Below are positions 16,128-24,856 of a DNA stretch of 64,000 nucleotides, piece after piece. Positions within the stretch are counted from its first letter, which is position 1. Every line of letters starts with the position of its first letter. Made by a program: the position numbers and the translations under genes. This DNA is from Pseudofrankia saprophytica (GTDB lineage: Bacteria > Actinomycetota > Actinomycetes > Frankiales > Frankiaceae), in NCBI RefSeq assembly GCF_000235425.2, contig NZ_KI912266.1, positions 3,601,671 through 3,665,670 on the forward strand. Direction: 5' to 3'. A model generated the notes under the pieces. The model was not told where the DNA came from and did not search any database. It saw nothing but the letters and a program-made list of their open reading frames with translations.

Positions 16128-17165
16128 ATGCGTGCCACCTTCATGTACGGGCCTGGAGACGTGCGGATCGAGAACGTCCCCGGCCCCAAGATCGTCGAGC
16201 CCACGGATGCGATCGTCCGGATCACCCTGGCCTGCGTCTGCGGCTCCGATCTGCACCCCTACCACTCGATGGACAAGACCGATCAGGGCGTGCCGATGGG
16301 GCACGAGTTCCTCGGCGTGGTGGAGGAGACCGGCTCCGAGGTGCGCGGCCTGCGGCGTGGCGACTTCGTGGTCTCCCCGTTCGCGTTCGCCGACAACACC
16401 TGCCCGATCTGCCGGGACGGCTTCCAGACCGCCTGCCCGCACGGCGGCTGGTACGGCGCCGGGGGTGTCGGGGGCGCGCAGGCCGAGGCCGTCCGCGTAC
16501 CCCAGGCCGACGGCACCCTGGTGACGATCCCCACCGACGTCGACGCCGCGCTCCTGCCCTCGCTGCTCGCGCTGAGCGATGTCTACCTCACCGGCTACCA
16601 CGCCGCCCACATGGGCCGGGTCGAGCCCGGCAAGACCGTCACCGTGATCGGCGACGGCGCGGTGGGCCTGTCCGCGGTGCTGGCCTCCCGGCGCATGGGC
16701 GCCGAGCGGATCATCCTGATGGGCCGCCACGCCTCCCGCACCGACCTGGGCAAGGAGTGGGGCGCCACCGACGTCGTCGCCGAACGCGGCGAAGAGGGCA
16801 TCGCCACGGTGATGGACCTGACCGGCGGCGAGGGCTCCCACGTCGTGCTGGAGGCCGTCGGCCTGATGCCCGCCTACGAGCAGGCGTACGGCGTCGTGCG
16901 CCCCGGCGGGATCATCTCCCGCGTCGGCGTCCCGCAGTACGAGGAGGCCCCGGTCGGGTTCGGGTCGCTGTTCGGGAAGAACGCCCAGCTGGCCGGCGGC
17001 CCCGCCCCGGTGCGCGCCTACCTCGAACCCGCCATCGAGGATGTGCTCGCCGGTCGGATCGACCCGGGCAGGGTGTTCGACGCCGAGGTCGCCCTGGACG
17101 AGGTCGCCGACGCCTACCGGGCCATGGACGAGCGCAGCCGGCTGAAGGTGATGGTGCGCCCGTGA
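16128..17165 (+). CDS. Zinc-dependent alcohol dehydrogenase
   Basis: A 345-residue medium-chain dehydrogenase. Catalytic zinc ligands are seen in CVCGSDLHPYH and GHEFLGVVE; the structural zinc lobe is reduced to TCPICRDGFQTACPHGGW (Cys-x2-Cys-x7-Cys). The nucleotide fold has VIGDGAVGLSAVLASRRMGA. It oxidises an alcohol or reduces an aldehyde with NAD(P); the substrate is not evident. It is divergent from an MmyB-type regulator across about 234 bases, with the short SDR remnant and an aldo/keto reductase downstream, so it may belong to a small redox group. Confidence 0.92.
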   Translation: MRATFMYGPGDVRIENVPGPKIVEPTDAIVRITLACVCGSDLHPYHSMDKTDQGVPMGHEFLGVVEETGSEVRGLRRGDFVVSPFAFADNTCPICRDGFQTACPHGGWYGAGGVGGAQAEAVRVPQADGTLVTIPTDVDAALLPSLLALSDVYLTGYHAAHMGRVEPGKTVTVIGDGAVGLSAVLASRRMGAERIILMGRHASRTDLGKEWGATDVVAERGEEGIATVMDLTGGEGSHVVLEAVGLMPAYEQAYGVVRPGGIISRVGVPQYEEAPVGFGSLFGKNAQLAGGPAPVRAYLEPAIEDVLAGRIDPGRVFDAEVALDEVADAYRAMDERSRLKVMVRP

Positions 17166-17202
17166 CCGCCCGCAGGCCCAACGCCGCCGCCACAGCCCCG
17201 CC

Positions 17203-17307
17203 GTGCGCACGACGGTGGACGCCGCGTTCGCCGCCGGCCGCGTCGACGTGATCGTCTCCAACGCCGGCTACGGCCTGTTCGGCGCCGCCGAGGAGATAGG
17301 GGAATGA
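17203..17307 (+). pseudogene. Internal fragment of a short-chain dehydrogenase
   Basis: Thirty-four codons matching the centre of an SDR enzyme: TTVDAAFAAGRVDVIVSNAG, with the NAG motif of the Rossmann fold, then YGLFGAAEE, ended by TGA. Both the cofactor-binding N terminus and the YxxxK active site are missing. It lies between the alcohol dehydrogenase and the aldo/keto reductase and is clearly a deletion remnant. Confidence 0.75.
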
Positions 17308-17379
17308 CCGCGGATCCCCGTCGCGCGGCCGGCCGCACCGTTCGCTCCAAGTCCTTTCCATGAGGAGAAGCACGCCATC

Positions 17380-18357
<978 letters not shown>

Positions 18358-18380
18358 CCAGCCCGCTCCCGCACCACCTA

Positions 18381-19363
18381 GACGAGTAAGTCCGAAGTCT
18401 GGGTGACCGGTGGTCGGGCATGGAGAGAGGGTTTCCAAGATCGAGTTGTGACGCAAGACCTGGAAACCCTCCTGACCGCACTCTATGTGAAGATCGACGA
18501 CCGGATCGGAGGGAGACGACGGACCGGACGGCCACCCACGCTGAGCGACTCCGAACTCGTCTGCCTCGCGGTCGCCCAGGCCCTGCTCGGCCACCACTCC
18601 GAGGCCCGCTGGCTGCGCTACGCCCGCAGGCATCTGACCGGGATGTTCCCGTATCTGCCGGGCCAGTCCGGCTACAACCGGCGTCTGAAGACGGCGCTGC
18701 CGCTGGTCAAGGAGGCGATCAGGGCGGTCGCGGTCGACAGCGACTTCTGGTTCGACAACCACTGGATCACCGACGCCACCCCCGTCCCGTGCGGGATGTC
18801 CCGGCCGACCGTGAAGCGCTCCGAGATGGCCGGCTGGGCCGGCTACGGCTACTGCGCGTCGCACTCCCGGTTCTACTGGGGCCTCAAGCTCTACCTGGTC
18901 TGCACCCCGACCGGCATGCCCGTCCTGTGGGCACTGGCCAACCCGAAGATCGGCGAACGGGAGGTGCTCGCCGCGATGCTCGACCACGACGCCGCCCTGA
19001 TCGCCGAACGAGACCGGATCCTGCTGATCGCGGACAAGGGGTTCGCCTCGAACGACCTCGAGGCGGCACTGTCCGAGCAGCGCATCGACCTGCTCCGTCC
19101 GCACCGCAAGGACGAGACGGCGCGCAACGGCGAGCCGATGCTCAAGAAGGTCCGCCAGCTCATCGAGTCGGTCAACGACACCCTCAAGGGCCAACTCGAC
19201 CTGGAACAACACGGCGGGCGGACCTTCGAGGGCGTCGCGGTCCGCGTCGCCCAGCGCCTACTGGCGATGGCCGCGGCGATCTGGCACAACAACAAGACCG
19301 CCGCGCCCGTCACCCGCTCCCTGATCGCCTACGACCACTGACCAGAGATCGGAATTACTCGTC
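18381..19363. mobile_element. Intact insertion sequence with terminal inverted repeats
   Basis: A 983-base element with one transposase. The ends are inverted repeats: left 18378-18395 reads CTAGACGAGTAAGTCCGA, right 19349-19366 is its complement with one mismatch. Each side carries CTAG, consistent with insertion into a CTAG target and duplication of TA, so the mobile part is taken as 18381-19363. TA duplication at CTAG is known for part of the IS5 family, whereas the transposase looks IS982-like, so the family is not settled from the ends. Confidence 0.85.
18448..19341 (+). CDS. DDE transposase, IS982-like
   Basis: A 297-residue transposase read from GTG 18448; the frame is open to 18403 but the earlier residues would extend almost to the inverted repeat. 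Acidic residues fit a DDE site: WITDATPVPCG (first Asp), LLIADKGFAS (second Asp) and QLIESVNDTLKGQLD (Glu). SGYNRRLKTALPL and HSRFYWGLKLYLVC are features I know from actinobacterial proteins annotated as IS982 family. The gene is complete, so the element may be active. It sits between the aldo/keto reductase and the 3-prime end of the Tc toxin A gene. Confidence 0.88.
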   Translation: MTQDLETLLTALYVKIDDRIGGRRRTGRPPTLSDSELVCLAVAQALLGHHSEARWLRYARRHLTGMFPYLPGQSGYNRRLKTALPLVKEAIRAVAVDSDFWFDNHWITDATPVPCGMSRPTVKRSEMAGWAGYGYCASHSRFYWGLKLYLVCTPTGMPVLWALANPKIGEREVLAAMLDHDAALIAERDRILLIADKGFASNDLEAALSEQRIDLLRPHRKDETARNGEPMLKKVRQLIESVNDTLKGQLDLEQHGGRTFEGVAVRVAQRLLAMAAAIWHNNKTAAPVTRSLIAYDH

Positions 19364-19456
19364 TAGCCCGGCCGCGGACGGGGCAGCGGTCGATCGCGGT
19401 CGCTGGTGATCTATGGCGTGTCGTGCCAGCCTGCCCGGCTTTTCACGCGGTCTGCG

Positions 19457-22400
19457 TCAGTTCGGCCAGTCCGGCGTCATCCCCTCGACGGTCAGGACGA
19501 ACAGCAGGTCGCTGATCCGCTGGTCCTTGAACAGGGTGCGCAGCTCCTGGGTGTCGCGGAAGGAGATCTCCCATTCGCCGGACGGTGCCCGGCCCAGCAG
19601 CCCGCGCCAGGGTGTCCCGTTGCCGCGCCGGGTGCTGATGATCCCGTCCACCGGGGTGGCGGCGCCTGTGCTGGCGATCACCTCACCGGTGTCGTCCGCG
19701 GTGAACGAGAGCTCGTCGACCGTGAGCGCCACGATCTGTCCGCCCGTCCCGGCGGCGAACAGGACCACCTGTCCGATGGTCAGGGAGTCCAGGTTCGGGG
19801 GGAAGTCGCCGCGGTCGGTGCGGAACCCGATCCGCATCGGCGTGGCCGACTGGTCTGGGTTGTTCAGGTCGAACCACGCGTCGGGCAGCGTGTGACAGAA
19901 GCTGAACGCCCGGTCGACGGCGACCCGCGGATCGAGCGAACGGGTCACCTGGTCGCGCAGCACCGGGCTGTCCAGCGCCGTGTACTCCACGGTGAACAGC
20001 ACGTCGAACATGGTCGAGAAGTCGAACGGGTTGGCGGCCTTCGGCATGCGTAGCTGCCAGGTCGTGTCGACGCCGAACCCCTCGAACGGAGGCCGCAGGT
20101 CCGGTTGGGCGTCGAGCTCGAACAACCCGGTCGCGTTGTTCGGGGCGGACAGGGCCACCTCCTCCGGCCCGTGTCCGATCGCCACGGTCTCGAACCCGGC
20201 ATCGGTCTCGATCACGACGCGCGACACGCCTGCGCTGGTGAGCGTCGCCCGGATACCGGCGTCCGGTGGGATCAGCGCCACCACCGAGGTGCGAACCCTC
20301 CTGATCAGACGCACGTGGTGCCCGGGGAAGTCGCGGTCGAACAAGCTGCCGGGGGTGGCGAAGGCGAGGATGCCGGTTTCCCGGAACTGCTCGAACGCCA
20401 CCGGGTCCAGCGCGGCGAGCGAGATGGTCTTCGACAGCTGCAGCCGCCGCCGGTCGGTCGTGAACGCGTACTGGTCGAGCTGGGTGAGGTCGCGCAGCAG
20501 CTGCTCGGCGCCGGTGAGCCCGCGCCGGTCGGGGCCGGACGCGGACCCGCCGCGGCCCGCGGAGGCTGGCGGCTCCCAGTAGTCGGCGCGGATGAACTCG
20601 GGCAGCTCCTCCTGCCGTTCGAACCGCAGCTGCCGTTCCGCGAGCCGGGCGATGACGGTGGCCTGGAGCAGGAAGTACCGGTAGATCTCGCCGAGGACGC
20701 CGGCCATCCACTCGAAGAGCTCCGCGTTGGTGAACTTCGTCGCCAGGAAGTCGAGCGTCGTCTGGGCGTTGGCCAGTTGGAGCTCGGATATGCGCCGGTC
20801 GGCCTCGGCGATGCCGACCTGCAGCTGGGCCATCCGGACCTGTTGGTCGGTGATGGCCAGGTCCTGACCGGCCAGGCGCAGCTGGGTGGCCGTGTCCTCG
20901 CGCTGCCGCTCGTAGCTGGTCGCGGCGCCGAGGAACGAGGTGACCGCGCCCAGCGCGCCGGGTATGCCGGCCTGGTTGGCCGCGGCGATCCCGTTGCCGA
21001 TCGACCGCCCGCCGAGGCCGGTCATGAACGCGCCCGCCACGCCACCGATGCCGGGGGCGACGCTCGCCACCGCGAACAGCGCCCGCAGCCCGGCAGCAGC
21101 CACCGCCGCCTTCTCACCGAGGCCGGTGGCCCGGTCGAGCAGCGTCTGGGCGTGATCCCGCTGGATGACGGCTCGGCCGCGCTGCAGTTCGCCCAGTTCG
21201 ACGCCGGCGTGCGCCTCGGCGACCGCGACGTCGCGCAGCTGGACCGTGGCCTGGGCGACCGTGATGTCCTGGCGCGCCTTGAGCAGGTTGTACGCCTCGG
21301 CGTCGGCCTGCTGCAACGCGGCGAGGAACCGCTCCTCGATCTGCTGCGCGGTGCCGACCAGCCGTCGCGCCCGGTCGAGAAGGGTGACGAAGCGGTAGGG
21401 CGTGGGTTTGCGGGACGTCGCCCGTTCCAGCCCGAGGGGGTTGAGCCCGGTGCGCAGCTTGCGCAGCCCGCCGGTGGCCCGCTCCTGGAGGGCCGACCGG
21501 GCCGGGTTGGGCGCGAGCGGCACGCCGGCGCCGTCCTTCAGCGGGGTGAACTCGCCCTGGCTGCCGGCGAGCAGGTCGAGCGCCGCGTCGTACAGCTGCC
21601 GAGCCCTGGGCAGCGACTCCGGGGTCTCCCTGCTGAACTCGGCGTCCGCGAAGGCGAGAAGCTGACGGCCGAGGGTGAGCAGGGTTGCCCGCGAGTACGC
21701 GCCCGAACGGTTGACCGCCAGGTCGTGTGGTCGCATGCCGTTCCCGAGCAGCCAGCCCACGCTCCGGACGACCGGCGGCGGGACGCTGCCGGCCGGCGGC
21801 TCCTCCAGCCGCAGGCCGCGGTAGATCTTACGGTCGCCGGGCGGCAGCTCATAGGCGTAGACCGTGCGGATCCAGTCCAGCGCGGCGAGGTGCTGCCCGG
21901 ACTTGGCCAGCTGCTCGGCCATCAGCATGGGCACGAAGAAGAACACCTCCGCCAGCCACACCCGGGTGGTGGCGAACGAGGTGTTGACGCCGACGGCGCC
22001 GCTGGGCGGGGCGAACAACGCGTAGTCCTGACCGACGGTCCCGGACGGCGGGTTGGGGATAGTCCCGGTAGCGAGCAGGACGTCGCGCCGCTGGGCCAGC
22101 TGGCTGTCGGTGAGCAGCTCCGTGATGACCACCTTGGCGTCGTCCCGCACGGCGGCCGGCAGCGTGGGGCTGGCGGTGGGCGGGAACTCCGTACGCAGCT
22201 CGGTCAGGTAGTCCCGGGCCTCCGCCCGGGCCTGGGCGGGGGTCAGGCCGAAGTTGCCGCGGACCCGCTCGGCCAGGGCGCGGAAGCTGGCGGTGGTGAC
22301 GAGGGCGTTGGGTGTCTCGCCGGTGCCCGGCGTCCGGCGCAGCGTCGGCCCGAGCACGTTCTCCGGCCAGAGGAACGTCGACATGGCGGCCCGCCAGGTC

Positions 22401-24688
22401 CCGTACTCACCCAGGAAGCGCCATTCCTCGTCGAATCCGGCGTCCGTGTAGCCGTTCGTCTGGGTGAGCGCCCAGCCGTTCGGACCGGTCGCCGGGTTCG
22501 ACCCGAGCACCGCGAACGCGCTCTTCAGCCGCTTCGCGCGCACGGCGAACAGCACCCCCTGCAGGGTCTCGATGGCTTGGTCCAACCGGCTGGTGAGGGT
22601 GGTGCCGGCGGCGAAGAAGTCGAGCAGCAGCTCGTCGATGAGGGCGTCGCCGGCCGCGTCCGGGGCGAGCGGACCAGCCGGACCAGCCGAGCCGGTCGAG
22701 CCGGTCGAGCCGGGACGGGCGGAGCCGACGACCGCGATCAGGTCGTCCCGCAGGCGCGGCAGCGTCTCCACGTCCGCCGCCCGCGCCGCCGCGGCGAACG
22801 CCTCGCGGACTGCCCGCTCCTCGCTCTCCCTGGCACGCACGATGTTCTCCCAGCCCACCCGCGCCGCCAGCGTGGTCAGCCAGGCGGGCAGGGCCGCCGG
22901 CGCCGCGGGAGGCGACGAGGCGACACGGAGATGGTCGGGGCCCAGCCACAGCCCGGACTCCTGGGCCCGCCACGGCGGGTAGAAGTCGCGGCGCTTGCGG
23001 ACCGCGACGACGATCGCGACCACGTCGGCCCACTCGCCCTGCCTGACCGCGTTGACGGTCGCGAGCCCGCGGATCGCCACCAGCCGGCGAAACGCCGCGA
23101 GGTCGAGGCGCAGTGCCGCCACACCGGGGCCGATGTCCTTCCCGGCCAGCTCGTCGGCCCCGAGAGCGGCCAGCGTTGCGGCCGCGCCCACGCCGAGCAC
23201 GCCGTCGACGACCGTCGTGAACACGCCGCCGTGTGTCGCCCCGGGCGCCGCCAGCGCCTGCGTCACCTGGGAGTTACGCGCGGTGAATTCGGCGTCGATC
23301 TGGCCACGGCGGGCGGTCCGCAGCGGGCCCGCGGGGCTGCCGGGCGGGATGTCGGCGGGGGTCACCAGGTCCGGGTCGACGATCGGTACGCCGGCCGCGT
23401 CGTCCTGGCGCTGCCAGGTGTTGTGCAGGGCGGTGAGCTGGCGCTCCAGCAGGAGCGGAAGCGGACGGCTCGGCGGAGTGTACGGGTTGCGGCCCGTGTC
23501 CACGACCCCGTAGACGTCCTCCAGATTCGCCGCGGTCAACGTGTCCGGGTCCAGCGCGAGCGCGTCGAGGTCGGCCACGGTGAATGCCGCCAGCCCGAGC
23601 CGGGCCGCGAGCGCGGCGCGGGTCGCGTCGTCGGCGATGCGTGCCGACCGCAGCTCCTCGGGCGAGGTGCCGAGCCCACGCAGCACCGCCCGGTAGGCGG
23701 CGCGCAGGTACCGGCGGTCGGCCGCGCCTCGCGCCTCGAGCGCCGGCCCGGACAGCGTGGCGCGGCGTTGCAGGTAGTCACGCAGGACCTCGACGGCCAC
23801 CCGGGCCTGCGGGACCGGGGCCGTCGCCACCGGCGCGTTCGCGGCCGCGGCGGCCTGCTCGAAGCGCTGGCAGAAGACCATGCCCAGCGCCGACGCCGTC
23901 GCCTGGCCGTTCGCGACCCGGTCCAGCGCGAAGGCGAGCAGGTCGGACAGGTACCCGCCGGCGCTCAGCACGCCCGCGGGGTCGGGCGCGGTGAACGGCG
24001 CCGCCACGTCGATCGTCACCGAGGCGGTCGTGACGTTGCTCCGGTTGTCCCGGGCCAGCACCACCACGTTCTGGGCGCCCGCCGGCGGGCGCACCGTCAC
24101 CGTGGCGGACCAGTTGACACCGTTCGTCCCCGTGCGCGTCGCGGTCGCCGCCGGACCGGTGCCTACCGCCACGGTGACCTGGTTCACCCCGCTCTCGGCG
24201 TCGCCGACCGTGCCGGTCACCAGGAGCGGGAGCTGGGCGTCCGGCGCGGTCGTCGGCAGCGCGACCTGCTGGCCCGCGATCGGTTGGTCGACCATTACCG
24301 TCGGCCCGGTGGTGTCCAGCTTCACGGTGCGGGAGCTGGTCCGGGTGTCCGTGGTAGTGGACGAGGTTCGGAACGTCATCTGGGCGGTGATCGTGAGCTG
24401 TGCCGGGCCGGGCGGGGTGGCGGTGGTGAACGTCCAGGCGGACAGCGACCCGCCGGAGGCGGCGGGGGTGGCCGCGGCGAAGCCGCCCGAGCCGAGCTGG
24501 ACCTCGACCTTGATGATCTGCAGCGGCTGCTCCTCGACCGACGGGGCTCCGTCGCTTCCGGTCGACGTCACGAACCTGGTGGCTACCGCCGTGCCCGTCA
24601 CCGTGATGGTCGGTGTGAAGACCGCCGCGTTCTGCGCCGGTGACGTGATGCCGACACTCGCCGCGATGCTCGTCTGGGTGCTCGCCAT
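19457..24688 (-). CDS. Tc toxin A-type subunit (receptor binding and channel), short form
   Basis: A 1743-residue protein recognised as a TcA-like toxin subunit. Residues 1-230 look like two Ig-like beta domains (Thr/Val-rich, with GPTVMVDQPIAGQQV and SVTIDVAAPF). A helical shell follows, with the neuraminidase-like segment WRAAMSTFLWPENVLGPTLR near 765. Residues about 1120-1340 form long coiled-coil helices around a Gly/Ala-rich hydrophobic tip near 1195-1260, as expected for the pentameric channel, then NAELFEWMAGVLGEIYRYF. The TcB-binding domain starts near 1449 with LFDRDFPGHHVRLIRRVR. Canonical TcA proteins have about 2500 residues, so this form is much shorter. No signal peptide is seen. 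GGAG precedes ATG 24688. It follows the TcB-TcC gene on the same strand, probably in one operon. Confidence 0.87.
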   Translation of the reverse strand: MASTQTSIAASVGITSPAQNAAVFTPTITVTGTAVATRFVTSTGSDGAPSVEEQPLQIIKVEVQLGSGGFAAATPAASGGSLSAWTFTTATPPGPAQLTITAQMTFRTSSTTTDTRTSSRTVKLDTTGPTVMVDQPIAGQQVALPTTAPDAQLPLLVTGTVGDAESGVNQVTVAVGTGPAATATRTGTNGVNWSATVTVRPPAGAQNVVVLARDNRSNVTTASVTIDVAAPFTAPDPAGVLSAGGYLSDLLAFALDRVANGQATASALGMVFCQRFEQAAAAANAPVATAPVPQARVAVEVLRDYLQRRATLSGPALEARGAADRRYLRAAYRAVLRGLGTSPEELRSARIADDATRAALAARLGLAAFTVADLDALALDPDTLTAANLEDVYGVVDTGRNPYTPPSRPLPLLLERQLTALHNTWQRQDDAAGVPIVDPDLVTPADIPPGSPAGPLRTARRGQIDAEFTARNSQVTQALAAPGATHGGVFTTVVDGVLGVGAAATLAALGADELAGKDIGPGVAALRLDLAAFRRLVAIRGLATVNAVRQGEWADVVAIVVAVRKRRDFYPPWRAQESGLWLGPDHLRVASSPPAAPAALPAWLTTLAARVGWENIVRARESEERAVREAFAAAARAADVETLPRLRDDLIAVVGSARPGSTGSTGSAGPAGPLAPDAAGDALIDELLLDFFAAGTTLTSRLDQAIETLQGVLFAVRAKRLKSAFAVLGSNPATGPNGWALTQTNGYTDAGFDEEWRFLGEYGTWRAAMSTFLWPENVLGPTLRRTPGTGETPNALVTTASFRALAERVRGNFGLTPAQARAEARDYLTELRTEFPPTASPTLPAAVRDDAKVVITELLTDSQLAQRRDVLLATGTIPNPPSGTVGQDYALFAPPSGAVGVNTSFATTRVWLAEVFFFVPMLMAEQLAKSGQHLAALDWIRTVYAYELPPGDRKIYRGLRLEEPPAGSVPPPVVRSVGWLLGNGMRPHDLAVNRSGAYSRATLLTLGRQLLAFADAEFSRETPESLPRARQLYDAALDLLAGSQGEFTPLKDGAGVPLAPNPARSALQERATGGLRKLRTGLNPLGLERATSRKPTPYRFVTLLDRARRLVGTAQQIEERFLAALQQADAEAYNLLKARQDITVAQATVQLRDVAVAEAHAGVELGELQRGRAVIQRDHAQTLLDRATGLGEKAAVAAAGLRALFAVASVAPGIGGVAGAFMTGLGGRSIGNGIAAANQAGIPGALGAVTSFLGAATSYERQREDTATQLRLAGQDLAITDQQVRMAQLQVGIAEADRRISELQLANAQTTLDFLATKFTNAELFEWMAGVLGEIYRYFLLQATVIARLAERQLRFERQEELPEFIRADYWEPPASAGRGGSASGPDRRGLTGAEQLLRDLTQLDQYAFTTDRRRLQLSKTISLAALDPVAFEQFRETGILAFATPGSLFDRDFPGHHVRLIRRVRTSVVALIPPDAGIRATLTSAGVSRVVIETDAGFETVAIGHGPEEVALSAPNNATGLFELDAQPDLRPPFEGFGVDTTWQLRMPKAANPFDFSTMFDVLFTVEYTALDSPVLRDQVTRSLDPRVAVDRAFSFCHTLPDAWFDLNNPDQSATPMRIGFRTDRGDFPPNLDSLTIGQVVLFAAGTGGQIVALTVDELSFTADDTGEVIASTGAATPVDGIISTRRGNGTPWRGLLGRAPSGEWEISFRDTQELRTLFKDQRISDLLFVLTVEGMTPDWPN

Positions 24689-24797
24689 TTCCGCTCCGTT
24701 TCGACCGAGCCGCCGGATGTCGTCAGGGGTTCTGTGGAGGGGGTCCGAGGGAAGAATTCAATGTCAGGAGGCCGAGAACCAGGACACGAGGTTCGTC

Positions 24798-24832
24798 GGG
24801 CTTTGGGCTTTGGGCTTTGGGCGCTGGGCTGG
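24798..24832. repeat. Tandem heptanucleotide array between the two toxin genes
   Basis: Three perfect GGGCTTT units (24798-24818) followed by two imperfect ones (GGGCGCT, GGGCTGG). It lies in the 168-base spacer between the TcB-TcC stop and the TcA start, on a strand read as AAAGCCC. Number changes by slippage would alter only the spacer. This is the second heptanucleotide array in the window, again inside an operon spacer, with a different unit. Confidence 0.75.
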
Positions 24833-24856
24833 GCCGAGGTCACGGTTCTCCCGCGG

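Noticed and set aside
20105-24643. A 1512-codon plus-strand frame opposite the TcA gene, and similarly long frames opposite the TcB-TcC gene
   Set aside because: Composition (Gly/Arg/Val/His/Gln repeats without domains) is that of an antisense shadow in GC-rich DNA; the minus strand has clear domains.
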